The notes: generated by a model not told the origin, from the sequence alone. Numbered from the stretch's first letter, positions 30,596 to 38,812 are shown. The stretch: 64,000 bases of DNA from Streptomyces sp. JB150 (GCF_011193355.1 NZ_CP049780.1:4415085-4479084), one strand, 5' to 3'. Made by a program: numbers and translations.

Positions 30596-31252
30596 TCACT
30601 CACCGGCGACCGACTTCACCGCCACGGACACCGGCGTCGACCCGCCGACCAGCTCCAGGGTCAGACCGGCCGTCGCCGGGGTCTCCAGCAACTCGGCCAG
30701 GACGGCGGCCACGTCGTCGCGCGGGACCGCGCCACGGCCCGTGTGCGCCTCCAGACGGACCAGGCCGGTGCCGGGGTCGTTCGTCAGCGAACCGGGGCGC
30801 AGGATCGTCCAGTCGAGCGCGTCCAGGCCCCGTACGTACGCGTCCGCCTCGCCCTTGGCGCGCAGGTAGACGTCGAAGATCTCGTCGCCCTCGTGACGCG
30901 GGTCCGCGCCCATCGACGACACGACCAGGAAACGCCGTACCCCCGCGCGGACCGCGGCGTCCGCGAACAGCACCGCCGCGCCCTTGTCCACGGTGTCCTT
31001 GCGCGCCGCCCCGCTGCCGGGCCCGGCGCCCGCCGCGAACACCGCCGCGTCCGCGCCCTGAAGATGCGCCGCGACCTCCTCGACCGTGGCCGACTCCAGG
31101 TCCAGCAGCACCGGTTCGGCGCCCGCCTCCCGCAGGTCGTCGCCCTGTTCCTCGCGGCGGATGAGCCCCGCCGGCTCGTAGCCGCGCAGGGCGAGCAACC
31201 GCTCGAGCCGCAGCGCGATCTGACCATGTCCACCAGCGATGACAATGCGCAT
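30596..31252 (-). CDS. NAD(P)-binding Rossmann-fold protein (SDR-a5 / YwnB-like)
   Basis: 218 residues from the ATG at 31252. MRIVIAGGHGQIALRLERL is the dinucleotide-binding loop; FLVVSSMGADPR and YLRAKGEADAYV hold the Ser and Lys of atypical SDR enzymes, and DWTILRPGSLTND is the conserved downstream strand. The likely role is an NAD(P)H-dependent reductase or redox sensor. It lies 80 bp downstream of the amidohydrolase-like gene on the same strand, possibly in one transcript. Confidence 0.87.
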   Translation of the reverse strand: MRIVIAGGHGQIALRLERLLALRGYEPAGLIRREEQGDDLREAGAEPVLLDLESATVEEVAAHLQGADAAVFAAGAGPGSGAARKDTVDKGAAVLFADAAVRAGVRRFLVVSSMGADPRHEGDEIFDVYLRAKGEADAYVRGLDALDWTILRPGSLTNDPGTGLVRLEAHTGRGAVPRDDVAAVLAELLETPATAGLTLELVGGSTPVSVAVKSVAGE

Positions 31253-31332
31253 GTCTTCGACCGTACGCCCCCGCGACCACTCGCGCCGCCGTACGCCCCA
31301 CGCCCGCCGCACCGCGCGCCCCCGCACACCCC

Positions 31333-32589
31333 TCAGGAAGGCCCGCCCCGCCCCTGTCGCGGCAGTCCCAGCTCCACCGCGGAGTCGCAGTACTCCCGCA
31401 CCGCGCTCGTCCGGGTCACCACGCGCCCCTGGTGCACCACGAGCCGGCTCTGGGCCAGCGAGAGCGCGCCGGACAGCCGGTCGGCGCGCAGCGCGAGGAG
31501 TTCGGCCGGGAAACCGGCCTCCACGCGGACCGGGGGCAGGCCCAGGGCCGCCCGCGCGGAGGCGCTGACGGTGTCGTAGGCGTCCTCGGGGGACAGGCCG
31601 TGACCCGAGGCGAGGAGGTAGGCGGCCTCCAGCGGGTCCCCGCGCCCCACGGGGTTGGACACGTCGCGCAGCGCGCCGCTCCCGGCCGCGACCCGGACAC
31701 CGGCGGCGCGCAGCAGCCGTACGGGCGCCGTCCCGCGGCCCTCCACGCCCCCGCAGCCGCCCTGTGGCAGGCACACCACCGTCACGCCGGCCGCGGCGAG
31801 CTGGTCCGCCGTTCGGCCGGCGACAGCGGCGGGCAGGCGCGCGAGAGAGGCGCACGGCCCGATCGACACGCCGGGGCGCAGGCCGCCCGCCATGGCGGCG
31901 AGCCGGGCCAGCCGCGCCGGGTCGGCGGCGTCGGTGTGCAGGTCGACGGGGCAGCCGTGCTCCGAGGCGACCTCCAGCACGGCCTCGACGTAGCCCGCCG
32001 GGTCCGGGTCCGCGTCGGGACAGCCGCCCACCACACAGGCGCCCATTTTCACCGCGTCCCGCAGCATCGCCAGGCCGTCCGCACCGGCCGCCCCGGTCAG
32101 CACCCGCGGCATCGCCACCGTCGTCAGCTCCACGAGCCCGCGCAGCGCGCGCCGCGCCCGCAGGACGGCCCGCAGCGCGCCGAGCCCCTGGACGTCGCCC
32201 ACGCGCACGTGCGCCCGCACCGCGGTGGCCCCGTGGCCGAGCTGGAGCAGGGCGGCCTCCGTGGCCCGGCGCTGGACGTCCCGCGGGTCGTGGGAGACCG
32301 GCCCGTCCGCGTCGGCGGACAGCGCGGTGTCCGCGTGGGCGTGCGGTTCGGCGGGGGCCGGGAGCAGCAGATAGCCGGTCAGGTCGACCCGGGCGCCGTC
32401 CGCGCGCGTACCGCCGCCCAGGCTGCCGGCCGTGCCGACCGCCTCGATCCGCCCGCCGCCGAGCCGTACGTCCACGGTGCGGCCGTCCGTCAGCCGCGCC
32501 CCGCACAGCAGCAGGCCCCCGTCGGACCGTCCCGGCGAGCCCGACGGCGACGAGGACGAGCGGGGCGGCTGCGGCTGGCTGTCGGGCAT
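31333..32589 (-). CDS. Amidohydrolase (cytosine deaminase-like), probably degenerate
   Basis: 418 residues from the ATG at 32589; the frame is open upstream but without coding character. The fold follows CodA-type deaminases: an N-terminal beta domain (GARLTDGRTVDVRLGGGRIE), the metal motif PHAHAD, and VDLHTDAAD. Several catalytic positions differ from CodA: the Glu after the third His is Ala (LHTDA), the fourth His region reads IGPCASL, and the metal-binding Asp of GSDNIRD is Gly (GSGALRD). Deaminase activity is therefore doubtful; a binding or altered-substrate role is possible. The C-terminus carries the composite beta strands of the family. Confidence 0.78.
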   Translation of the reverse strand: MPDSQPQPPRSSSSPSGSPGRSDGGLLLCGARLTDGRTVDVRLGGGRIEAVGTAGSLGGGTRADGARVDLTGYLLLPAPAEPHAHADTALSADADGPVSHDPRDVQRRATEAALLQLGHGATAVRAHVRVGDVQGLGALRAVLRARRALRGLVELTTVAMPRVLTGAAGADGLAMLRDAVKMGACVVGGCPDADPDPAGYVEAVLEVASEHGCPVDLHTDAADPARLARLAAMAGGLRPGVSIGPCASLARLPAAVAGRTADQLAAAGVTVVCLPQGGCGGVEGRGTAPVRLLRAAGVRVAAGSGALRDVSNPVGRGDPLEAAYLLASGHGLSPEDAYDTVSASARAALGLPPVRVEAGFPAELLALRADRLSGALSLAQSRLVVHQGRVVTRTSAVREYCDSAVELGLPRQGRGGPS

Positions 32590-32780
32590 CGCGCTCCAGT
32601 GGCTCGGGGGCTGTGCCGGGGGCACAAGATCACAGAGAGTGAGTCGAGCGTAGGACGACGTCCCTGCTGGGGCGGGGAGGAGCGCAATAGTCGTACCGGT
32701 GTGGTTGCCCGGACCGGAGCGCCGCGCGGGGCTCCGGTGAGGCCTGGGGCAAGGGCCGGGGCGGGGGTCCGGGAACGGAT

Positions 32781-32810
32781 TTGGGCGAACGGCGGGCAAC
32801 CGTGTAATGT
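32781..32810 (+). promoter_or_regulatory. Promoter of the tRNA-Thr/tRNA-Met/rpmG cluster
   Basis: TTGGGC at 32781-32786 and TAATGT at 32805-32810 are 18 bases apart. Transcription would start a few bases before tRNA-Thr at 32822. Confidence 0.55.
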
Positions 32811-32821
32811 CTTCCTCGCTC

Positions 32822-32894
32822 GCCCCAATAGCTCAGTCGGCAGAGCGTCTCCATGGTAAGGAGAAGGTCAACGGTTCGATTCCGTTTTGGGGCT
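32822..32894 (+). tRNA. tRNA-Thr (GGT)
   Basis: 73 bases. The acceptor pairs GCCCCAA with TTGGGGC, the D arm has AGCTCAGTCGGCAGAGC, the anticodon stem-loop is TCTCC-ATGGTAA-GGAGA (anticodon GGT), and the T loop is TTCGATT. The discriminator is T; no CCA is encoded. Confidence 0.95.
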
Positions 32895-32940
32895 CTGATG
32901 TGAGAGGTTCCCGCCGCGAGGCGGGGCCCGATCGCATCGC

Positions 32941-33013
32941 AGCGGTGTAGCTCAGTCGGTAGAGCAAGCGGCTCATAATCGCTGTGTCACCGGTTCAAGT
33001 CCGGTCACCGCTA
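32941..33013 (+). tRNA. tRNA-Met (CAT), probably elongator
   Basis: 73 bases. The acceptor is AGCGGTG with CACCGCT, the anticodon arm is AGCGG-CTCATAA-TCGCT (anticodon CAT), and the T arm is CCGGTTCAAGTCCGG. The first acceptor pair is A-T, not the mismatch of initiator tRNA. Its place next to tRNA-Thr and rpmG supports elongator Met, though a lysidine-modified Ile tRNA cannot be excluded by anticodon alone. Confidence 0.9.
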
Positions 33014-33018
33014 CTCAA

Positions 33019-33056
33019 AGTAGCCGATTGCCGGGTCGGTCCGACGATCGGCTACT
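33019..33056 (+). terminator. Hairpin after the tRNA pair
   Basis: A perfect 10-bp inverted repeat, AGTAGCCGAT with ATCGGCTACT, starts 6 bases after tRNA-Met. It may end the tRNA transcript. A promoter-like TTGCCG...TACTCT pair (33028 and 33053) overlaps it, so rpmG could also start here. Confidence 0.5.
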
Positions 33057-33103
33057 CTTCATGTGCGTTCATTTCTAGTCCCCGTTCGTCAAGGAGCACT
33101 CAC

Positions 33104-33268
33104 GTGGCTGCCACCGACGTCCGCCCGAAGATCACGCTGGCCTGCGTGGAGTGCAAGGAGCGGAACTACATCACCAAGAAGAACCGGCGTAACAACCCGG
33201 ACCGTCTTGAGATGAAGAAGCACTGCCCGCGTTGCAACGCGCACACCGCGCACCGCGAAACGCGATAA
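33104..33268 (+). CDS. rpmG: 50S ribosomal protein L33
   Basis: 54 residues. The GTG start follows [14 protein letters not shown] and CPRCNAH provide the four cysteines of the zinc-containing C+ form, and the body ([20 protein letters not shown]) is typical L33. Streptomyces carry more than one rpmG; this copy sits in the conserved tRNA-Thr, tRNA-Met, rpmG, MaoC cluster. Confidence 0.96.
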   Translation: MAATDVRPKITLACVECKERNYITKKNRRNNPDRLEMKKHCPRCNAHTAHRETR

Positions 33269-33408
33269 CAAGGCTCGTTCACGAGGCCGCCCCCGCAGTA
33301 CCGGGGGGCGGCCTCGTGGCGTTTGCGGCCGCTGGGCCGGACCGTTCACCGGTCGCCCCCAGCCGTCCGTCCGGTCATCCACAGCAAGACATCAGGAGGT
33401 GCCGAGCC

Positions 33409-33861
33409 ATGGCGCTCGACCAGTCCTTCGTGGGGCGGACCTACCCGCCCACCGAGCCCTACGAGGTGGGCCGGGAGAAGATCCGGGAGTTCGCGGAGGC
33501 GGTGGGAGACGCCAACCCGGCCTACACCGACCCGGAGGCCGCCAAGGCGCTCGGTCACCCCGATGTGATCGCCCCGCCGACCTTCGTGTTCGCCATCACG
33601 TTCAAGGCCTCGGCCCAGGTCGTCGCCGACCCGCAGCTGGGCCTGGACTACAACCGCGTGGTGCACGGCGACCAGAAGTTCGCCTACCGGCGCCCGGTCC
33701 GCGCGGGCGACCGGCTGACGGTCACCTCGACCATCGAGGCGATCAAGTCGATGGCCGGCAACGACGTCCTGGACATCCGCGGCGAGGTGCACGACGAGGC
33801 CGGTGAGCACGTCGTGACCGCCTGGACCAAGCTCGTGGCCCGCGCGGCCGAGGAGGCGTGA
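33409..33861 (+). CDS. MaoC-like dehydratase, non-catalytic subunit (HadA-like)
   Basis: 150 residues with a single hot-dog fold of the UPF0336/HadA type. AVGDANPAYTDPEAAKALGH aligns with the hydratase region but lacks the catalytic His, as in mycobacterial HadA, which only binds substrate. AGGAGGT precedes the ATG. It overlaps or abuts the HadB-like gene and the two probably form a heterodimer acting as 3-hydroxyacyl-ACP dehydratase. Since Streptomyces make no mycolic acids, ordinary fatty acid synthesis is the likely pathway. Confidence 0.88.
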   Translation: MALDQSFVGRTYPPTEPYEVGREKIREFAEAVGDANPAYTDPEAAKALGHPDVIAPPTFVFAITFKASAQVVADPQLGLDYNRVVHGDQKFAYRRPVRAGDRLTVTSTIEAIKSMAGNDVLDIRGEVHDEAGEHVVTAWTKLVARAAEEA

Positions 33862-33866
33862 GCAAG

Positions 33867-34295
33867 ATGACCGCCAGCATCGCGTACGCCGACGTCGAGG
33901 TCGGCACCGAACTGCCCGCACAGACCTTCCCCGTGACCCGCGCCACGCTCGTGCGCTACGCGGGTGCCTCGGGCGACTTCAACCCGATCCACTGGAACGA
34001 GAAGTTCGCCAAGGAGGTCGGACTGCCGGACGTCATCGCGCACGGCATGTTCACCATGGCCGAGGCGATCCGCGTGGTCACCGACTGGGTCGGCGACCCG
34101 GGCGCGGTCGTCGAGTACGGCGTCCGATTCACCCGGCCCGTCGTCGTCCCGAACGACGACCAGGGGGCGACCATCGAGGTCAGCGGCAAGGTCGCCGCCA
34201 AGCTCGACGACAACACGGTCCGCGTGGACCTCACCGCGACCAGCGGCGGCCAGAAGGTGCTGGGCATGTCCCGCGCGGTCGTCCGCCTCGCCTGA
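33867..34295 (+). CDS. MaoC-like 3-hydroxyacyl-ACP dehydratase, catalytic subunit (HadB-like)
   Basis: 142 residues from the ATG at 33867, which has AGGAGG ten bases upstream; a GTG at 33858 is an alternative start. GASGDFNPIHWNEKFA contains the catalytic Asp and His of the hydratase 2 motif, followed by DVIAHGMFTMA. It pairs with the preceding HadA-like gene in the same order as hadA-hadB of mycobacteria, also next to rpmG. Confidence 0.9.
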   Translation: MTASIAYADVEVGTELPAQTFPVTRATLVRYAGASGDFNPIHWNEKFAKEVGLPDVIAHGMFTMAEAIRVVTDWVGDPGAVVEYGVRFTRPVVVPNDDQGATIEVSGKVAAKLDDNTVRVDLTATSGGQKVLGMSRAVVRLA

Positions 34296-34337
34296 CCCCC
34301 CAGGTCACCGGAGCAGGGGGCGCCTGTCCATGACGGG

Positions 34338-34387
34338 TGCCCCTCATGCATGGGTGCCTTCACGCGCGGCTGCCCCTCATGCATGGG
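34338..34387. repeat. Two direct copies of TGCCCCTCATGCATGGG
   Basis: A perfect 17-bp direct repeat at 34338-34354 and 34371-34387, each containing the palindrome CATGCATG. It lies between the HadB-like gene and the TetR promoter. It could be a binding-site pair or simple duplication. Confidence 0.6.
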
Positions 34388-34427
34388 CTTGATCCTGAAG
34401 CAGCGAAACCCCTGCCCACAGACCCCC

Positions 34428-34461
34428 TTGACTAAGTTAGTGATTGGGCACTAACTTAGTC
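34428..34461 (+). promoter_or_regulatory. TetR autoregulatory operator overlapping its promoter
   Basis: A perfect 13-bp inverted repeat, GACTAAGTTAGTG-ATTGGG-CACTAACTTAGTC, spans 34430-34461. TTGACT (34428) and TAACTT (34452), 18 bases apart, form a promoter within it. Transcription would begin at or next to the ATG at 34464, so the message is probably leaderless and a bound repressor would occlude polymerase completely. Confidence 0.8.
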
Positions 34462-34463
34462 GC

Positions 34464-35033
34464 ATGGTCAGGATGAGCGCAGAAGAGCGACGCGAAAGCG
34501 TCATCCGCGCGGCGATCGCCGAGTTCGCGCAGAACGGCTACCACGGCACGTCCACCGACGCGATCGCCAAGCGCGTGGGTGTCTCGCAGCCGTACCTCTT
34601 CCGCCTCTTCCCCGGCAAGAAGGCGATCTTCCTCGCGGCCGCCGAGCGCTGCCTGGAGGACATGCGCCGGACGTTCGAGGAGGCGGCGGGCGACCTCAAG
34701 GGAGAGGAGGCCCTGCATGCCATGGCCGAGGCGTACAACGTGCTGCTCGCCAAGGAGCCGGAGCGGCTCCAGATGCAGCTCCAGACGTACGTCGCGGTGG
34801 CCGCCGCCGAGGCGGCCGGCGACCACGAGTTCGGCGAGATGGTCCGCCGCGGCTGGATGGAGCTGTGGGACACCGTCCATCTGCCCCTCGGGGCGGACAT
34901 CGCCGAGACGACGACCTTCATGGCGTTCGGCATGCTCGTGAACACCCTGACGGCGATGGGTTTCCCGCCGGAGCACCGGGTGTGGAGCGGGCTCTACGAC
35001 TCGGCGAAGACCAAGAGAGTGGCGCACCACTAG
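34464..35033 (+). CDS. TetR family transcriptional regulator
   Basis: 189 residues. The N-terminal helix-turn-helix reads TSTDAIAKRVGVSQPYLFRL after the usual ERRESVIRAAIAEFAQNGYHG helix. The C-terminal ligand domain is helical and Met-rich. A perfect operator covers its promoter and a second copy of the half-sites precedes the next gene, so it very likely represses both itself and the efflux pump. The ligand is unknown. Confidence 0.93.
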   Translation: MVRMSAEERRESVIRAAIAEFAQNGYHGTSTDAIAKRVGVSQPYLFRLFPGKKAIFLAAAERCLEDMRRTFEEAAGDLKGEEALHAMAEAYNVLLAKEPERLQMQLQTYVAVAAAEAAGDHEFGEMVRRGWMELWDTVHLPLGADIAETTTFMAFGMLVNTLTAMGFPPEHRVWSGLYDSAKTKRVAHH

Positions 35034-35089
35034 GCCACCAGGACCACCAGGGGCGGCACGGCTCTGTGCGCCTTTTCACGCCCGCAAAA

Positions 35090-35109
35090 GTTAGTCATCA
35101 ATAACTAAC
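35090..35109 (+). promoter_or_regulatory. Second TetR operator upstream of the MFS pump gene
   Basis: GTTAGT-N8-ACTAAC has the same half-sites and spacing as the core of the operator at 34430-34461. It lies 40 bp before the pump start codon. Confidence 0.75.
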
Positions 35110-35148
35110 CAACGTTCGTTCGCTACTTGCTCACGCTCTGGGGGAGCG

Positions 35149-36591
35149 ATGTCACAGCAGACCGCACCGCGCGGAGGAGTCCTCTGGGCCCTCCTGATCA
35201 CCAGCGTCGCCGGATTCATGGCGGCCCTCGACAACCTCGTCGTCACCACCGCACTGCCCTCCATCCGCGAGGACCTCGGCGGCGCGCTGCACGACCTGGA
35301 GTGGACCGTGAGCGCCTACACGCTCACCTTCGCCGTCCTGCTGATGACCGGCGCGGCACTCGGCGACCGCTTCGGCCGCCGCCGGCTGTTCGTCATCGGA
35401 CTGGTCATCTTCACCGGCGCGTCCGCCGCCGCGGCCCTGGCACCGGGCATCGACTTCCTGATCGCCGCCCGCGCGGTGCAGGGCGTCGGAGCGGCCGTCA
35501 TGACACCGCTCACCCTGACCCTCCTCACGGCAGCCGTCCCGGCCGAGAAGCGCGGCATGGCGTACGGCATCTGGGGAGCCGTCAACGGGCTCGCGGTCGC
35601 CTCCGGACCGCTCATCGGCGGCACCCTCACCGAGCACATCTCCTGGCAGTGGATCTTCTGGCTGAACGTGCCGCTCGGTCTCGCCCTGATCCCGCTGGCC
35701 CGCCTGCGGCTGAAGGAGTCCCACGGCGCCGACACCCCGCTCGACATCCGCGGCACCGTACTCGCCAGCGGCGGCCTCTTCGGCATCGTCTACGGCCTGG
35801 TGCGCGGCCCCGTCGACGGCTGGAACGGCGCGACCGTCCTGACCGCCCTGATCACCGGCACCGTCCTGCTCGGCGCGTTCATCGGGCACGGCATCCGCGC
35901 CCGCAACCCCATGCTGCCGATGCGTCTGTTCCGCTCCCGTGCCTTCGCCGGCATCAACGCGGCCGGACTGATGATGTTCCTGGGCATGTTCGGCTCGATC
36001 TTCCTGCTCAGCCAGTACATGCAGGGCGTGCTCGGCTACTCGCCCACCGAGGCCGGACTGCGCATGCTGCCGTGGACCGCCATGCCCATGGTGATCGCCC
36101 CGATCGCCGGCATCCTCTCCGACCGCGTCGGCGGCCGTCCGATCGTCGCCGCGGGCCTCTTCCTCCAGGCAGCCGGCCTCGGCTACCTCGCCTTCGCCGC
36201 CACGGCCGACGCCTCCTACGCCTCCCAGCTGCCCGGACTGATCCTCGGCGGCTTCGGCATGGCCCTGTACTTCGCCCCGTCCTCCGCGCTCGTCATGTCC
36301 AGCGTGGCCGTCAGCGAGCAGGGCATCGCCTCCGGCGCCAACAACGCGCTCCGCGAGGTGGGCGGCGCGCTCGGCATCGCGATCATGTCCTCCGTCTTCA
36401 CGGCCCAGGGCGGCTACGAGTCCGCCCAGACCTTCGTCGACGGCCTGCGGCCCGCCCTCGTGGTCGGCGCCGCGGTGGTCGCCCTGGCGGCAGCGGCCGC
36501 CCTCGCCATCCCGCGCTCCCGCCCCGCCCAGGCGGCCCCCGGCGCCCCGGCGGCCACGAAGGAACCGGTCCTGGAGACCGCCGGCCGCTGA
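35149..36591 (+). CDS. MFS drug efflux transporter, DHA2 (EmrB/QacA) family
   Basis: 480 residues with 14 predicted helices. MAALDNLVVTTALPSIRED is the DHA2 motif D1 region, GDRFGRRRLFVIG is motif A, and the antiporter motif C region is AVNGLAVASGPLIGGTLTE. It exports hydrophobic or cationic compounds in exchange for protons. GGGGAG precedes the ATG. The upstream operator and adjacent TetR gene make a classic regulator-pump unit; a hairpin follows. Confidence 0.93.
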   Translation: MSQQTAPRGGVLWALLITSVAGFMAALDNLVVTTALPSIREDLGGALHDLEWTVSAYTLTFAVLLMTGAALGDRFGRRRLFVIGLVIFTGASAAAALAPGIDFLIAARAVQGVGAAVMTPLTLTLLTAAVPAEKRGMAYGIWGAVNGLAVASGPLIGGTLTEHISWQWIFWLNVPLGLALIPLARLRLKESHGADTPLDIRGTVLASGGLFGIVYGLVRGPVDGWNGATVLTALITGTVLLGAFIGHGIRARNPMLPMRLFRSRAFAGINAAGLMMFLGMFGSIFLLSQYMQGVLGYSPTEAGLRMLPWTAMPMVIAPIAGILSDRVGGRPIVAAGLFLQAAGLGYLAFAATADASYASQLPGLILGGFGMALYFAPSSALVMSSVAVSEQGIASGANNALREVGGALGIAIMSSVFTAQGGYESAQTFVDGLRPALVVGAAVVALAAAAALAIPRSRPAQAAPGAPAATKEPVLETAGR

Positions 36592-36613
36592 ACCCCGCGG
36601 TGCGCCCCGCCGC

Positions 36614-36647
36614 GTACGGCCCCGCCCTCTCCCGGGCGGGGCCGTAC
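36614..36647 (+). terminator. Hairpin terminator after the MFS gene
   Basis: A perfect 14-bp stem, GTACGGCCCCGCCC with its complement, and a 6-base loop, 22 bases after the stop codon. Confidence 0.8.
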
Positions 36648-36692
36648 CCGTGCGTACCGGGGCTGTCGGTGCCGTCTCGTAGTCTTGGGCCC

Positions 36693-37748
36693 GTGCAGGA
36701 ACTCCACGACGCCCCCCTCGCCCCGCTGACCACCTTCCGGCTGGGCGGCCCCGCCACTCGCCTGGTCACCGCCGAGACCGACGCCGAGGTGATCGCCGCG
36801 GTCCGCGAGGCCGACGCCGGCGGGACGCCCCTGCTGCTCATCGGCGGCGGCTCCAACCTCGTCATCGGCGACAAGGGCTTCGACGGCACCGCCCTGCGCA
36901 TCGCCACGCGCGGCCTCACCCTCGACGGCACCACCCTGGAGCTGGCCGCCGGCGAGGTGTGGACCGACGCCGTCGCCCGCACCGTCGAGGCCGGCCTCGC
37001 CGGCATCGAGTGCCTCGCCGGCATCCCCGGCTCCGCGGGCGCCACCCCGATCCAGAACGTCGGCGCGTACGGCCAGGAGGTCTCCTCCACCATCACCGAG
37101 GTCATCGCCTACGACCGCCGCGCCGGCGAGACGGTGACCCTCTCCAACGAGGACTGCGCCTTCGGCTACCGCCACAGCCGCTTCAAGTCCGACCCCGAGC
37201 GGTACGTCGTCCTGCGCGTCCGCTTCCGCCTGGAGGACGCCGGCGGCCTCTCGGCGCCGGTCAAGTACGCCGAGACGGCCCGCGCCCTCGGCGTCGAGCC
37301 CGGCGACCGCGTGCCGCTCGCCGACGCCCGCGAGACCGTCCTGAAACTGCGCGCCGGCAAGGGCATGGTCCTCGACCCGGAGGACCACGACACCTGGTCC
37401 GCCGGCTCCTTCTTCACCAACCCCATCCTCACCGACGCCCAGTTCGCCGCCTTCCGGGCGCGCGTTTGCGAACGCCTCGGCGCCGACGCCGAACCCCCGG
37501 CCTACCCGGCCGGACCGGGCCACACCAAGACGTCCGCGGCCTGGCTGATCGACAAGGCGGGCTTCACCAAGGGCTACGGCACCGGCCCCGCCCGCATCTC
37601 CACCAAGCACACCCTCGCCCTCACCAACCGCGGGAACGCCACCACGGAGGACCTGCTCGCCCTCGCCCGCGAGGTGGTCGCCGGGGTCCGCGAGGCCTTC
37701 GGGATCACGCTGGTCAACGAGCCGGTGACGGTCGGCGTCAGCCTCTGA
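36693..37748 (+). CDS. murB: UDP-N-acetylenolpyruvoylglucosamine reductase
   Basis: 351 residues. It reduces UDP-GlcNAc-enolpyruvate to UDP-MurNAc in peptidoglycan synthesis, using FAD and NADPH. The FAD-binding region has LLIGGGSNLVIGDKGF and NVGAYGQEVSSTI, the substrate loop is FGYRHSRFKSD, and WSAGSFFTNPIL contains the catalytic Ser. The GTG at 36693 has no ribosome site; TAGTCT seven bases upstream suggests a leaderless mRNA. The gene is transcribed towards the deaminase gene. Confidence 0.95.
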   Translation: MQELHDAPLAPLTTFRLGGPATRLVTAETDAEVIAAVREADAGGTPLLLIGGGSNLVIGDKGFDGTALRIATRGLTLDGTTLELAAGEVWTDAVARTVEAGLAGIECLAGIPGSAGATPIQNVGAYGQEVSSTITEVIAYDRRAGETVTLSNEDCAFGYRHSRFKSDPERYVVLRVRFRLEDAGGLSAPVKYAETARALGVEPGDRVPLADARETVLKLRAGKGMVLDPEDHDTWSAGSFFTNPILTDAQFAAFRARVCERLGADAEPPAYPAGPGHTKTSAAWLIDKAGFTKGYGTGPARISTKHTLALTNRGNATTEDLLALAREVVAGVREAFGITLVNEPVTVGVSL

Positions 37749-37749
37749 C

Positions 37750-37766
37750 GGCCCCCGCCCGGGGCC
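37750..37766. terminator. Short hairpin between murB and the convergent deaminase gene
   Basis: GGCCCC-CGCCC-GGGGCC, a 6-bp stem directly after the murB stop codon, in a 26-bp convergent gap. Confidence 0.4.
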
Positions 37767-37774
37767 CCGGCCTC

Positions 37775-38812
37775 TCACACCGGCGTGGTCAGCCACCGGT
37801 CCACCCCCGCCAGCAGCTCCGCCTTCACCCCCTCCGGCGCCACCGACGCCCGGATCGACTGCCGGGCCAGCTCCGCCAGCTCCGCGTCCGTGAAGCCGTG
37901 ATGCTCCCGGGCGAGCTCGTACTGCGCGGCCAGCCGCGAACCGAACAGCAGCGGATCGTCCGCGCCCAGCGCCATCGGCACCCCCGCCTCGAACAAGGTC
38001 CGCAGCGGCACGTCCTCCGGCTTCTCGTACACCCCCAGCGCCACGTTCGAGGCCGGACACACCTCGCAGGTCACCTGCCGGTCCGCGAGCCGCTTCAGCA
38101 GCCGGGGATCCTGGGCCGCCTGCACCCCGTGACCGATGCGGTTCGCGCCCAGATCGTCGAGACAGTCCCGTACCGACGACGGCCCGGCCAGTTCCCCGCC
38201 GTGCGGCGCCGACAGCAGCCCGCCCTCCCGCGCGATCGCGAACGCCCGGTCGAAGTCCCGGGCCATGCCGCGCCGCTCGTCGTTGGAGAGCCCGAACCCG
38301 ACGACGCCCCGGTCCGCGTACCGCACCGCCAGCCGCGCCAGCGTCCGCGCGTCCAGCGGATGCTTCATCCGGTTCGCGGCGACCAGCACCCGCATCCCCA
38401 GGCCGGTCTCCCGCACGGCCGTGTCCACCGCGTCCAGGATGACCTCCATCGCGGGGATCAGCCCGCCCAGCCGGGGGGCGTACGACGTCGGATCCACCTG
38501 GATCTCCAGCCATCGTGAGCCGTCCCGCAGATCCTCCTCCGCGGCCTCCCGCACCAGCCGCTGGATGTCCTCCGGCGAGCGCAGGCACGAGCGCGCCGCG
38601 TCGTACAGCCGCTGGAACCGGAACCAGCCCCGCTCGTCCGTCGCGCGCAGACTCGGCGGCTCGCCGCTGACCAGCGCCTCGCTCAGCGCGTCCGGCAGTC
38701 GTACGCCGTACTTGTCGGCCAGCTCCAGCAGGGTGCCCGGCCGCATGGAACCGGTGAAGTGCAGGTGCAGATGGGCTTTCGGCAGCTCAGAGAGATCACG
38801 TACGCGCTCCAT
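37775..38812 (-). CDS. add: Adenosine deaminase family protein
   Basis: 345 residues. The metal and catalytic positions of the family are all present: HLHLHFTGS (HxH), the HGGE motif with the catalytic Glu, NRIGHGVQ with the proton-shuttling His, CPASNVALG, and ADDPLLFG with paired Asp. It would deaminate adenosine or a related purine in salvage. HLHFTGS and ADDP differ slightly from the commonest HVHLEGS and TDDP, so the exact substrate is uncertain. Confidence 0.88.
   Translation of the reverse strand: MERVRDLSELPKAHLHLHFTGSMRPGTLLELADKYGVRLPDALSEALVSGEPPSLRATDERGWFRFQRLYDAARSCLRSPEDIQRLVREAAEEDLRDGSRWLEIQVDPTSYAPRLGGLIPAMEVILDAVDTAVRETGLGMRVLVAANRMKHPLDARTLARLAVRYADRGVVGFGLSNDERRGMARDFDRAFAIAREGGLLSAPHGGELAGPSSVRDCLDDLGANRIGHGVQAAQDPRLLKRLADRQVTCEVCPASNVALGVYEKPEDVPLRTLFEAGVPMALGADDPLLFGSRLAAQYELAREHHGFTDAELAELARQSIRASVAPEGVKAELLAGVDRWLTTPV

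Noticed and set aside
36414..38588. A 724-codon minus-strand frame covering murB
   Set aside because: It is an out-of-frame shadow across murB and the deaminase gene, with low-complexity Gly/Arg/Ala sequence and no domain.
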